Below are positions 1 through 8,375 of a stretch of DNA of 64,000 bases, piece after piece. The stretch is from Streptomyces sp. NBC_01431 (GTDB lineage: Bacteria > Actinomycetota > Actinomycetes > Streptomycetales > Streptomycetaceae): positions 7,378,001 through 7,442,000 of the forward strand of contig NZ_CP109496.1 of the NCBI RefSeq assembly GCF_036231355.1. Reading direction: 5' to 3'. Both the position numbers and the translations under genes were made by a program. The notes beneath the pieces were generated by a model. It ran no database searches and had not been told where the DNA came from. It was given only the letters and a program-made list of their open reading frames with translations. Position 1 is the first letter of the stretch. Each line of letters opens with the position of its first letter.

Positions 1-45
1 GCAGAGGCCGGCTCGTCGCCACGGGGGCGTCGAACCGGCCTCTGC
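1..45 (-). terminator. Long hairpin after argG
   Basis: Bases 1-11 (GCAGAGGCCGG) are perfectly complementary to 35-45. Pairing continues inwards to 20/26 with two mismatches, giving a stem of about 20 bp with a five-base loop. It lies 47 bases beyond the argG stop codon and is probably its terminator, as is common in Streptomyces, where a U-tract is often absent. The stem may extend beyond the window edge. Confidence 0.7.
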
Positions 46-92
46 TGGTACTGGGATCTCCCCGAGCCTTCGTCCGTGGCCCGGCGGAGGGG

Positions 93-1547
93 TCAGTCCG
101 TGCCGAACTCCATCGCGGCGCGGTCCAGCATCTGGTCGTCGTCGGAGACGTCGCCGCGGGAGGCGATGGCTTCGGCGCCGCCCTCGGGCATCTCCGGCAT
201 GGTGCCGATCAGGCCGGTCGCGGCCGCCTGCGAGGCGCCGACGACCGGGCTGCCGGTGCCGATCAGACCGAGGCCGACGTACTGCTCCAGCTTGGCGCGC
301 GAGTCGGCGATGTCGAGGTTGCGCATGGTGAGCTGGCCGATCCGGTCCACCGGCCCGAACGCGGAGTCCTCAGTACGCTCCATCGACAGCTTGTCGGGGT
401 GGTAGCTGAAGGCCGGTCCCGTCGTGTCCAGGATCGAGTAGTCCTCACCGCGCCGCAGCCGCAGCGTGACCTCGCCGGTGACGGCCGCGCCGACCCAGCG
501 CTGCAGCGACTCCCGGATCATCAGGGCCTGCGGGTCGAGCCAGCGGCCCTCGTACATGAGGCGGCCCAGGCGCCGGCCCTCGGTGTGGTACTGGGCGAGG
601 GTGTCCTCGTTGTGGATCGCGTTGACGAGGCGCTCGTATGCCGCGTGCAGCAGGGCCATGCCGGGCGCCTCGTAGATGCCGCGGCTCTTGGCCTCGATGA
701 TCCGGTTCTCGATCTGGTCCGACATGCCCATGCCGTGGCGGCCGCCGATGGCGTTCGCCTCCATCACGAGGTCAACGGGGGAGGCGAACTCCTTGCCGTT
801 GACCGTCACCGGGCGGCCCTGGTCGAAGCCGATCGTCACGTCTTCGGTGGCGATCTCGACCGAGGGGTCCCAGAACTTGACGCCCATGATCGGGTCGACG
901 GTCTCGACGCCCGTGTCGAGGTGCTCCAGGGTCTTGGCCTCGTGGGTGGCGCCCCAGATGTTGGCGTCGGTGGAGTACGCCTTCTCCGTGCTGTCGCGGT
1001 AGGGCAGGCCGTGCGCGAGCAGCCACTCGGACATTTCCTTGCGGCCGCCGAGCTCGGTCACGAAGTCCGAGTCGAGCCACGGCTTGTAGATCCGCAGGTG
1101 CGGGTTGGCGAGCAGCCCGTAGCGGTAGAACCGCTCGATGTCGTTGCCCTTGAAGGTCGAGCCGTCGCCCCAGATCTGCACGTTGTCGTCGAGCATCGCC
1201 CGGACCAGGAGCGTGCCCGTGACGGCGCGGCCGAGCGGCGTGGTGTTGAAGTAGGCGCGCCCACCCGAGCGGATGTGGAACGCCCCGCAGGTCAGCGCGG
1301 CAAGGCCCTCCTCGACCAGCGCCGCACGGCAGTCGACCAGGCGCGCGATCTCGGCACCGTAGGTCTTGGCGCGGCCGGGCACCGAGGCGATGTCGGGCTC
1401 GTCGTACTGGCCGATGTCGGCCGTGTAGGTGCACGGGACGGCACCCTTGTCGCGCATCCAGGCGACGGCGACGGAGGTGTCGAGACCGCCGGAGAAGGCG
1501 ATGCCGACGCGCTCGCCGGCGGGCAGGGAGGTGAGGACCTTGGACAT
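93..1547 (-). CDS. argG: Argininosuccinate synthase
   Basis: ArgG condenses citrulline and aspartate, using ATP, to argininosuccinate, the penultimate step of arginine synthesis in the cytoplasm. The 484-residue protein has the N-type ATP pyrophosphatase loop AFSGGLDTS at residues 17-25. It belongs to the longer E. coli-like ArgG type rather than the roughly 400-residue type also found in actinobacteria. I chose the ATG at 1547. It sits six bases after a -10 box (CATACT, 1559-1554), so the mRNA is probably leaderless. An ATG 15 bases upstream would place the start inside the promoter. An ARG-box-like palindrome covers the promoter, which fits ArgR control. The gene stands alone and is divergent from nadE. 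Confidence 0.95.
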   Translation of the reverse strand: MSKVLTSLPAGERVGIAFSGGLDTSVAVAWMRDKGAVPCTYTADIGQYDEPDIASVPGRAKTYGAEIARLVDCRAALVEEGLAALTCGAFHIRSGGRAYFNTTPLGRAVTGTLLVRAMLDDNVQIWGDGSTFKGNDIERFYRYGLLANPHLRIYKPWLDSDFVTELGGRKEMSEWLLAHGLPYRDSTEKAYSTDANIWGATHEAKTLEHLDTGVETVDPIMGVKFWDPSVEIATEDVTIGFDQGRPVTVNGKEFASPVDLVMEANAIGGRHGMGMSDQIENRIIEAKSRGIYEAPGMALLHAAYERLVNAIHNEDTLAQYHTEGRRLGRLMYEGRWLDPQALMIRESLQRWVGAAVTGEVTLRLRRGEDYSILDTTGPAFSYHPDKLSMERTEDSAFGPVDRIGQLTMRNLDIADSRAKLEQYVGLGLIGTGSPVVGASQAAATGLIGTMPEMPEGGAEAIASRGDVSDDDQMLDRAAMEFGTD

Positions 1548-1553
1548 GGGAAA

Positions 1554-1582
1554 AGTATGCATGATCTCGCATGATCATGCAA
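1554..1582 (-). promoter_or_regulatory. argG promoter with ARG-box-like palindromes
   Basis: Read on the minus strand, TTGCATGATCATGC is followed after GA by GATCATGCAT and then by the -10 box CATACT. GCATGATCATGC is a perfect 12-bp palindrome. TGCAT/ATGCA half-sites repeated at about this spacing are the known form of Streptomyces ARG boxes bound by the ArgR/AhrC hexamer. Here they would block RNA polymerase directly. ArgR binding is inferred. Confidence 0.6.
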
Positions 1583-1755
1583 GCCGCTGGCCGGGGCTCG
1601 TCCCGGTCGCGGTCGCGCACCGCGCGGTCCCCACCCTTCGGCGGAGTGCCCGCTTCGGCGCCGGGGGCCGAGGTGGGGTCCCTCGCCCCGGACGCCGGAT
1701 CACCCCTGGCTAGGCTGAGCACGGCAACACATCGTGAACACAACAAGGAGCAGAC

Positions 1756-2586
1756 GTGAGCGAGCCGGCGTCCATCGCCCTGCAGCAGGAGATCGCCCGG
1801 GAACTCCAGGTCGCCGAGACCTTCGAGGCCGAGCGGGAGATCGAGCGCCGGGTGGCGTTCCTCGCCGAGCGGCTGACCTCCAGCGGCCTGCGCTCCCTCG
1901 TGCTCGGTATCAGTGGCGGCGTCGACTCGACCACGACGGGCCGACTGTGCCAGCTCGCCGTCGAGCGGGCGCGGGCCGCCGGTCATGAGGCCCGCTTCTA
2001 CGCGATGCGGCTGCCCTACGGGGTCCAGGCCGACGAGCACGACGCCCAGCTCGCGCTCTCCTTCATCCAGGCCGACCACACGCTGACCGTGGACATCAAG
2101 CCCGCGAGCGACGCCGCGCTTCACGCCTCCCTGAGCGCGGGAGTGAGCTTCCGGGACGCCGCCCACCAGGACTTCGTGCACGGCAACATCAAGGCCCGCC
2201 AGCGCATGATCGCCCAGTACGCGGTGGCCGGCGCGCACTCCGGTCTGGTCGTCGGCACCGATCACGCGGCCGAGGCGGTCTCCGGCTTCTTCACCAAGTT
2301 CGGCGACGGCGCTGCCGACCTGGTCCCGCTGACCGGCCTGACCAAGCGCCGGGTGCGCGCGGTGGCGGACGCGCTGGGTGCGCCCGCCGAGCTGGTGTGG
2401 AAGGTTCCGACGGCCGATCTGGAGACGCTCGACCCGGGAAAGGCCGACGAGGACGCGCTCGGGGTCACGTACGACGACATCGACGACTTCCTGGAGGGCA
2501 AGCCGGTGGGCGAGCGCGCCTTCGAAACCATCGTCAACCGCTACCGCCTCACCGACCACAAGCGTCAACTGCCCGTCGCCCCCTGA
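1756..2586 (+). CDS. nadE: NH3-dependent NAD+ synthetase
   Basis: NadE amidates nicotinic acid adenine dinucleotide to NAD+ using ATP and ammonia. The 276-residue protein is of the short, ammonia-only type: there is no N-terminal nitrilase-like glutaminase domain. The ATP-binding loop ISGGVDST is at residues 52-59, and the family segment around GTDHAAEAVSGFFTKFGDG is intact. The start is GTG 1756, with AAGGAG at 1745-1750, five bases upstream. It is divergent from argG and is followed by about 300 bases without a gene. Confidence 0.95.
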   Translation: MSEPASIALQQEIARELQVAETFEAEREIERRVAFLAERLTSSGLRSLVLGISGGVDSTTTGRLCQLAVERARAAGHEARFYAMRLPYGVQADEHDAQLALSFIQADHTLTVDIKPASDAALHASLSAGVSFRDAAHQDFVHGNIKARQRMIAQYAVAGAHSGLVVGTDHAAEAVSGFFTKFGDGAADLVPLTGLTKRRVRAVADALGAPAELVWKVPTADLETLDPGKADEDALGVTYDDIDDFLEGKPVGERAFETIVNRYRLTDHKRQLPVAP

Positions 2587-2901
2587 CGGGCGGGCCCTCG
2601 TCGCGGCCGGGTGGAGGGCGGTGGGTGGGGCCCTGGTGCGCCGCCCATGTCGAGGAGTTCGTCCACGGGGATGCGGCAGCGGGATTCGTCGGCCCGTCGG
2701 CCCGTCGGCAAGGCGATGAGGGGAGAGGTGGGGGCTGACCGGCTTCGGTGCCGACTTGGGCCGACCGTCGTGCAGCCACGTCACCCGGGGGCTGCGGGCG
2801 GCCATCGAGCCGGACTGTGTGCTGCCCCCCCGCCCGCTGCCCGCTGCCCGCTGCCGCGATCAGGCCGCCCCGCCCCTCACGCTGCCAAGTTCGCGATGCC
2901 T
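2587..2901. other. Gene-free gap with short direct repeats
   Basis: This 315-bp region between the 3' ends of nadE and the acetyltransferase gene holds no frame that I can relate to a protein. It contains short tandem runs: GGCCCGTC repeated near 2690-2705, and CCCGCTGC repeated about three times near 2829-2850. These look like slippage-type simple repeats. Confidence 0.5.
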
Positions 2902-3405
2902 TCAGCAGGCACCGGCGGCGGAGTCCTCAAGGCTGCGAAGGTACGTCAGGCCGGGGCGGCCGGAGAGCCGCGTCCGGCCGACGACGGTGAAGCCCGTACG
3001 GGCCAGCACTGCGCGGGACGCCGCGTTGTCGAGCGTGGTGGCGGCCCGCAGGGCGGTCAAGCCGTAACCGGCGGCGGCAAGGCGGCACACCTCCCGAACG
3101 GCCGAGGTGGCCAGCCCCCGGCCCGCGGCCCGCTCCGCGATCCGGTACCCGAGCTCGGCGGCGCCGTCCGCCACGTCCACCAGGTTGACCCGGCCCAGCA
3201 CGTCGCCCGCAGAGCCGACCAGCAGGTGGAAGTAGCAGGCCCCCGCCTCCTGTTCGGCCAGCAGAGCAAGGTGCCGCTGGTCGAACCGGGCGAAGTAGTC
3301 CTCGCCCCGGTCAGGAATGGACGCGGCGAAGTAGTCACGGTTCTCCCGCTCGAAGGCGAGGAGCGCCGGGGCGTGGTCCGGACGAAGCAGCTGCAACTCG
3401 GGCAC
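2902..3405 (-). CDS. GNAT-family N-acetyltransferase (RimJ-like)
   Basis: A predicted 167-residue acetyl-CoA-dependent N-acetyltransferase resembling RimJ/RimL, which acetylate protein N-termini or small amines; the substrate is unknown. The protein begins VPELQLLRPDH and has the acetyl-CoA-loop-like stretch AERAAGRGLATSAVREV, then a TTLDNAASRAVLARTGF segment typical of the family C-terminus. The start chosen is GTG 3405, seven bases after a -10 box (TACAGT, 3418-3413), implying a leaderless mRNA. A TTG 24 bases upstream would lie inside the promoter. It lies just downstream of the photolyase gene, in the same direction. Confidence 0.85.
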   Translation of the reverse strand: MPELQLLRPDHAPALLAFERENRDYFAASIPDRGEDYFARFDQRHLALLAEQEAGACYFHLLVGSAGDVLGRVNLVDVADGAAELGYRIAERAAGRGLATSAVREVCRLAAAGYGLTALRAATTLDNAASRAVLARTGFTVVGRTRLSGRPGLTYLRSLEDSAAGAC

Positions 3406-3456
3406 GCGCAGTACTGTACCGACCCGCAACGGCGGTCCACCCGTGCCTTCGCCGGG

Positions 3457-4815
3457 TCACATGGTGCGGGCCTGCTCGAAGCGGGTGCGGGCCTCGGCCA
3501 GATCGACGATCGGGAGGGGGTAGCCGGTCGGGGCGCGATCCGTGTCCTGGAGTTTCCAGGGCTCGTGGATGAACCGGCCCTCCACACCGGCGAGTTCGGG
3601 CACCCAGTGCCGCACGTACGCGCCGTGCGGGTCGAAGCGTTTGCCCTGGACGACCGGGTTGAGGACGCGGTTGGGCCGGGTGTCGGTGCCCGTGCCCGCC
3701 GCCCACTGCCAGTTGAGCTGGTTGTTGGCGATGTCCCCGTCGACCAGCAGGTCCAGGAAGTGGCGGGCGCCCACCCGCCAGTCGACGTGGAGGGTCTTCG
3801 TGAGGAAGCTCGCCACCAGCATCCGGCCCCGGTTGTGCATCCAGCCCTCGTGGGCGAGCTGGCGCATGGCCGCGTCCACCAACGGGTATCCGGTGCGGCC
3901 CTCGCGCCAGGCGGCGATCTCCCGCTCGTCGGTACGCCACCGGTCGCCGCGGGCACGGTAGTCCTCGTGTGCCGCGTCCGGGCGGGCCGCCAGGACCTGG
4001 TGGTGGAAGTCCCGCCAGGCCAACTGCCGTACGAACGCCAGCGCGCCGGGCGAGCCTTCGCGCCGGGCCAGGTGGACGACCTCGGCGGCGGACAACGCCC
4101 CGAAGTGCAGGAAGGGGGAGAGGCGCGAGGTGGCGTCGCCCGCGAGGTCGTCGTGCCCGTCTTCGTACCCGGCGACGCCGGTGGACAGCCATTTCCGCAG
4201 TTGCCGCCGCCCCGCCGTCTCACCTCCCTCGGCGAGACCGGGGGAGTGGCCGCCGTTTGCCGTGCGGGGCCGCAGCGGATCCGAGGCGACCTCGGCGACC
4301 CTGACCGTGCGGGGGGCTGCCACCAGGTCCCGTACGCCTGCTTGGCTCCAGCGCTTCAAGTACGGGGTGAACACCGCGTAGTGGTCACCGCCGGCGGGGG
4401 TGACGGCGCCCGGCGCCAGCGCGGTCACGACCGCGTCGTGCACCGTCAGGGTGCGGCCCGCCCGTTCCAGGGCCGCCCGAAGACGCGCCTCACGCCGCGC
4501 GGCGTAGTGGGTGACTCCGGCTGCGACGTGCACCCGGCCCGCACCCGCGGCAGCCGCGACCGCGCAGACCTGCTCCACCACATCACCGGCGCGCAGGACC
4601 AGATGCCCTCCGCGCGCTCGTAGCCCGGCAGCCAGATCGGCCAGGCAGTCGGCCAGGAACGCCCTCCGGTTGGGCGCGTCGAACCCGGCTGTGCGTACCC
4701 CGTCGTCGTACACGAACAACGGCACGATCCGCGCCGACTCGCGCAGAGCGGCAACGAGCACCGGATTGTCGTGCAGGCGCAGATCGGATGTGAACAGCAC
4801 TACGGACACGGTCAC
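3457..4815 (-). CDS. phr: Deoxyribodipyrimidine photo-lyase
   Basis: Repairs UV-induced cyclobutane pyrimidine dimers with blue light, using FAD and an antenna chromophore. The 452-residue protein has the N-terminal Rossmann antenna domain (FTSDLRLHDNPVL near the start). Its C-terminal FAD domain contains the signature region with GWMHNRGRM, NNQLNWQWAAGTGTD and KRFDPHGAYVRHWVPEL. Length is normal for class I photolyases. The start is GTG 4815 with a GAGGAG Shine-Dalgarno about nine bases upstream. Whether the antenna is MTHF or 8-HDF cannot be settled from sequence alone; streptomycetes make 8-HDF/F420. Confidence 0.93.
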   Translation of the reverse strand: MTVSVVLFTSDLRLHDNPVLVAALRESARIVPLFVYDDGVRTAGFDAPNRRAFLADCLADLAAGLRARGGHLVLRAGDVVEQVCAVAAAAGAGRVHVAAGVTHYAARREARLRAALERAGRTLTVHDAVVTALAPGAVTPAGGDHYAVFTPYLKRWSQAGVRDLVAAPRTVRVAEVASDPLRPRTANGGHSPGLAEGGETAGRRQLRKWLSTGVAGYEDGHDDLAGDATSRLSPFLHFGALSAAEVVHLARREGSPGALAFVRQLAWRDFHHQVLAARPDAAHEDYRARGDRWRTDEREIAAWREGRTGYPLVDAAMRQLAHEGWMHNRGRMLVASFLTKTLHVDWRVGARHFLDLLVDGDIANNQLNWQWAAGTGTDTRPNRVLNPVVQGKRFDPHGAYVRHWVPELAGVEGRFIHEPWKLQDTDRAPTGYPLPIVDLAEARTRFEQARTM

Positions 4816-5069
4816 CTGGTCGCTCTCCTCTGATGCGCACCACTTCCTTCACACAGCGATCTTCCTGGACATCGTTGGCCATGAAGGGGATTCGTAGCCG
4901 GTGCGCCGGTGGATTGGCTTCCCTGTCGTCTTCCGGCGAGAGCGATCCGAACGCTTCGTCAAGCTCCCGTAGGCGGCCAGAAGATCCCCCCGACCGGCTG
5001 CGGCACGACCTGAGCCACAGGTCCTACCCTTCGTCAAGCACACATCGTGACGTGAACAGGGGCAGGGAA

Positions 5070-5801
5070 ATGACGATCCACCGACCGGGCCACCCCGAGG
5101 ACTTGCCGACGCCGGAGGTTCTCTGGGCGCGGTGGGGCCTGCTGGCCGTGCTGGAGGCGACAACCGAAGCGGAGGAGATGCCGCCGGTTCACCGTACGGG
5201 TTGCTGGATCGACGGCGCGGGCCTGCACCTCGATGACTCCGGCTGTACGTGGTGGACGCTGGCCAGGATGGGCGAAGGCCGGTTCGTGCTGTACGGCGAG
5301 GACGAGTCGAGCGAGGTCAAGTGGCACGAACCGGCCGTCGACATGCTGGCCGGAGCCCCGGACTGGCTTCCGCACGACAAGCTGCGCGATCTGCTCCAAG
5401 GATATGAACTCGGCTGTGTCTACTGGTACGAGAACGGGGCCTGGGCACGTGCCCTGTACCCGCAGGACCTGGACGACGACGGTCTCGACTGCGGCATGAG
5501 CCGCTTTGTCGACAGGTCCGATGTCCTCAGCATGATCGAGGCCGACGACGACTTCGCGATCGCCCCGGCCCTGGGCAGCGACGCGGGCCCCGCCGATCGC
5601 GGTGCCGAGGCCCTGCTGTCCTGCGCCGAGCGGTACGCACTGACGCCGCGGGTGCTGGAATCCCTGGTCGCCGTCACCGGCGACGACGAGCGGGATGTGC
5701 CGGCCATGCTGCGGGCGCTTCGCCGCACGGGCCTTGCGGGCGAGTCGGCTGCGGCCGAGGTGGCCGGGGCGCGGCGGACTGCGGCCTCAACTGCCGTATG
5801 A
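5070..5801 (+). CDS. Conserved-looking hypothetical protein
   Basis: A 243-residue acidic, soluble protein that I do not recognise. Its N-terminal part is rich in Trp and acidic residues (for example SGCTWWTLARMGEGRFVLYGEDE), and its C-terminus is Ala-rich and helical (ALTPRVLESLVAVTGDDERDVPAML and onward). There is no signal peptide or membrane segment. The start is ATG 5070 with GGCAGGG three bases upstream; the frame is open further upstream but without a plausible start. It is divergent from the photolyase gene. It resembles SMI1/KNR4-type or immunity-like small acidic proteins only in general composition, so I assign no function. Confidence 0.75.
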   Translation: MTIHRPGHPEDLPTPEVLWARWGLLAVLEATTEAEEMPPVHRTGCWIDGAGLHLDDSGCTWWTLARMGEGRFVLYGEDESSEVKWHEPAVDMLAGAPDWLPHDKLRDLLQGYELGCVYWYENGAWARALYPQDLDDDGLDCGMSRFVDRSDVLSMIEADDDFAIAPALGSDAGPADRGAEALLSCAERYALTPRVLESLVAVTGDDERDVPAMLRALRRTGLAGESAAAEVAGARRTAASTAV

Positions 5802-5918
5802 GACAAGGTGCGACGCCATCCCGGCCCTGCTGACACACCCCGGCAAGCCTGCCCGGAACGGAAGAACTCCTCGTCGTCGTACGCCCCAACTTTCTCGGTC
5901 GGGGGCCCGTCGTGGCGC

Positions 5919-7109
5919 TCACGTACTCGCCTGCAACGGCCGCCGGAGCAGATACCCGGCCGCGGTTGTGGCCAGGAGGGTCATGCACGCGATGAACACC
6001 AGCCCCGCGCCTTCCAGACCGAGGGGGCCCGTCAGGACGCCGACGCCGATCACGGGCACCGAGATGCCCGCATAGGCCACCACGAACAGCGTGGAGATCA
6101 CCGCCGCGCGCTGGTCCGCGGCCGACACCTCGGCGACCGCTGAGAGCGCCGCGCGAAACGCCAGCCCCTGCCCGGCGCCGCCGACGACGGCGCTCAGCAC
6201 CATCAGCACCAGCAGGTCCCACCGGAGCGCGCCCGCGAGCAGGGCCAGCCCGGCGAGGAGGACCGCACAGCCCAGCGGCAGCGACCGTCCCACGCCGACC
6301 CTGCCGACGGCCAGTTGCCCGGCGGTCGACGCGAAGAAGGCCAGCGCGACCACCAGCCCGCCGACGGCATGGTTGTGCACGCCCAGGGACTCCGCGAGGA
6401 AGGCCGGGCTGACGGAGGTGAACACCCCGAACAGGGCGAACCCCGCGAACGACGCGATGGCCGCGGGCACGAACACCGCCCGTACCCGCTTGGGCAGACC
6501 GGGCCGCTGCGGCCGTACGGCGCTCAGCGGCTGGGGCTCCCGTACCGTCTCCGGGAGCCCCAGCAGGACAGCGGCCGAGCCGACGACCAGGGCGAGGTAC
6601 ACGGCGAACGGCAGGTACAGGGGCCAACGGGCATACTGCGCGAGCACTCCGGCGAGCAGCGGGCCGCAGCCCAGGCCGCCCATGTTGACGGCCGTCGCCA
6701 CGAACGTCGCCCGCGCGGCGCCACCGCGCGGCGCCAGGTCCATCACGTACGCGCTCGCGGCCCCGGTGAACAGACCGGCGGACAGCCCCGACATCAGCCG
6801 CCCCGCGTACAGCCAGCCGAGACCGGTGGCGCAGAGGAAGCAGATGGCGCTCGCTGCTGCGAACCCCAGGCCCGCCAGCAGCACCGGACGCCTGCCCACG
6901 GTGTCCGACGCGTTGCCCGCCAGCAGGAGCACGCCGATGACGCCGAAGGCGTACACGGAGTACACGAGGGTGACCGTCAGCTCGGAGAAACCGAACTTCT
7001 CCTGATAGAGGCCGTAAAGGGGAGTCGGCAGCGTGGTGCCCACCATGCACACCGCGAACACCGCGCCGCCGAGCAAACACTGACGCCACCCTCGGAGATC
7101 ACCGTCCAT
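5919..7109 (-). CDS. MFS transporter
   Basis: A 396-residue major facilitator with about 12 predicted membrane segments and the inter-helix 2-3 motif NASDTVGRRPVL (the GxxxDrxGRR-like motif A). It is of the drug-efflux or sugar-efflux type, probably a proton antiporter in the cytoplasmic membrane; the substrate is unknown. The start is ATG 7109, seven bases after TACCGT (7122-7117), suggesting a leaderless transcript. It converges with the hypothetical gene ending at 5801. Confidence 0.88.
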   Translation of the reverse strand: MDGDLRGWRQCLLGGAVFAVCMVGTTLPTPLYGLYQEKFGFSELTVTLVYSVYAFGVIGVLLLAGNASDTVGRRPVLLAGLGFAAASAICFLCATGLGWLYAGRLMSGLSAGLFTGAASAYVMDLAPRGGAARATFVATAVNMGGLGCGPLLAGVLAQYARWPLYLPFAVYLALVVGSAAVLLGLPETVREPQPLSAVRPQRPGLPKRVRAVFVPAAIASFAGFALFGVFTSVSPAFLAESLGVHNHAVGGLVVALAFFASTAGQLAVGRVGVGRSLPLGCAVLLAGLALLAGALRWDLLVLMVLSAVVGGAGQGLAFRAALSAVAEVSAADQRAAVISTLFVVAYAGISVPVIGVGVLTGPLGLEGAGLVFIACMTLLATTAAGYLLRRPLQAST

Positions 7110-7472
7110 GCCCCAGACGGTAACGCCGTGGCTAGCGTCGATCCGACGCCGCGGCCCCGTGTCCGTGCTGCCTGTTGGTCCAGGATCGAATCCCGCGTGG
7201 CCCGGGTCGCTTCGCCCAGCGACCGGCCGGGGGTGTGCAGCACAGCGTGGACCGTTGCGCGTGGCACCCCCGGAGCAGCGTCAACTCCACCGCCGGATGC
7301 ACCGCACCCGGCACACACAACACCGCATCCGACAGCTCGAAGCCCCGCGCGGTCAGACACGCGTACAACTCGTGGGTGAGGCTGCTGTCTGAAGCCGCTG
7401 CGTGCGAGGCGTTCGCGGAAGCGTCACGCTTTCGGGAACCACGACGAAGGCCGTGCGAGGCGTGAGGACCGC
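7110..7472. other. Gap with possible coding remnant
   Basis: A 363-bp region between the MFS promoter and ridA. On the minus strand near 7270-7400, one frame reads LTHELYACLTARGFELSDAV, followed by a Val/Leu-rich stretch, which looks protein-like. A neighbouring frame continues plausibly as HAVLHTPGRSLGEATRATRD. This would fit the decayed, frameshifted end of a gene, but I cannot name the family and no intact reading frame with a start is present. Confidence 0.3.
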
Positions 7473-7883
7473 TCAGTCGGGCAGCGCGACCGTGAGGTCC
7501 ACCTCGACCAGCTGCCCGGCGAAGCCCAACTGCGCAACCCCCAAGAGCGTGCTGGCGGACGTGAACGCCGGTCCGAGGACGGAAGCGGTAAGCCGGCTCC
7601 AGGCGATGCCCAGGTCCTCCCTGTCGTCGCTCCGCACGTAGATCACTGAACGCACCACGTGCTGTGGCTGGGCATTCACTGCCGCGAGGGCGGCGAGTGC
7701 GTTCGCGACGACCTGGTCGACTTGCGTCTCGAGGGCGCCCGGACCAACGAGGGAGCCACACTGATCGAGCGGGCACTGCCCTGCCAGGTAAGCCGTTCGG
7801 CCGGCTTCCACAACGGTGATGTGGTGATAGCCCGGCGTCTCATGTAACTGGTCGGGGTTGAAGCGGGTGATCTTCGCAGTCAT
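7473..7883 (-). CDS. RidA/YjgF-family protein
   Basis: A 136-residue RidA-like enamine/imine deaminase. RidA proteins form trimers and hydrolyse reactive 2-aminoacrylate-type enamines released by PLP enzymes. The family core is visible: AYLAGQCPLDQ, QVDQVVANALAALAAVNA, VIYVRSDDRE and the C-terminal strand LVEVDLTVALPD. The start is ATG 7883, six bases after a weak -10 (CAGACT, 7895-7890), again leaderless-like. The extended central segment suggests one of the divergent RidA subfamilies rather than the archetype. Confidence 0.87.
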   Translation of the reverse strand: MTAKITRFNPDQLHETPGYHHITVVEAGRTAYLAGQCPLDQCGSLVGPGALETQVDQVVANALAALAAVNAQPQHVVRSVIYVRSDDREDLGIAWSRLTASVLGPAFTSASTLLGVAQLGFAGQLVEVDLTVALPD

Positions 7884-8142
7884 GTCACGAGTCTGACGAG
7901 CCTGCCGCAGAAGCGCATCGCAATTTGCCCCACGGCACGACCAGCCGTCACGGCATGAGGTTGAACAACAGGTTGAGGGCGGGGGCGTGAGCGAGTCCGG
8001 CTCGGTCGGGCACAGCGTCGACCGGGGCGGTCAACCGTCCTTCGGCCTTTCAGCCCCGCCTCGTTCCGGTCTCGGCGGCAGCGAAAAGGGAGCGTCGTTC
8101 GCGTCAGGACCGGGCCCTGGGCGGGCCCGGTCCTGGGCTGGG

Positions 8143-8355
8143 TTATTCGGTGATCCGGACCGCGCCGGACGGGCAGAGGCCGACCGCTCGGCGGGCGGCG
8201 GCTTGACGGTCGGCGCCGGGATCGGGCATGAGCAGCTCGACGAGGCCGTCGTCGTCCTGGTTGAAGACCTCGGGGGCGGTCAGCGCGCACAGACCGGCGC
8301 CGATGCAGACGGTCCGGTCGGCGGACACCTTGACGGTGCCTTCCATCGGCTTCAT
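8143..8355 (-). CDS. 3Fe-4S ferredoxin
   Basis: A 70-residue ferredoxin that passes electrons to the adjacent P450. The cluster ligands are Cys17 and Cys23 in CIGAGLC plus Cys61 in GLCPSGA. With one Cys fewer than a 4Fe-4S site, this is the CxxxxxC...CP pattern of P450-partner 3Fe-4S ferredoxins such as SuaB/SoyB. The start is ATG 8355 with GGAGG about six bases upstream. It begins 20 bp after the P450 stop and is surely cotranscribed. No ferredoxin reductase gene is nearby. Confidence 0.93.
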   Translation of the reverse strand: MKPMEGTVKVSADRTVCIGAGLCALTAPEVFNQDDDGLVELLMPDPGADRQAAARRAVGLCPSGAVRITE

Positions 8356-8375
8356 GGCCCCTCCTCGTGGCGCGG

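Noticed and set aside
399..1574. A 391-codon plus-strand frame opposite argG
   Set aside because: It is a shadow of argG, with repeated Val/Leu/Asp/Ala composition and no motifs.
2690..2850. Possible repeat array near 2.7-2.85 kb
   Set aside because: The units are 7-8 bases with no unique spacers; this is simple slippage repetition, not CRISPR.
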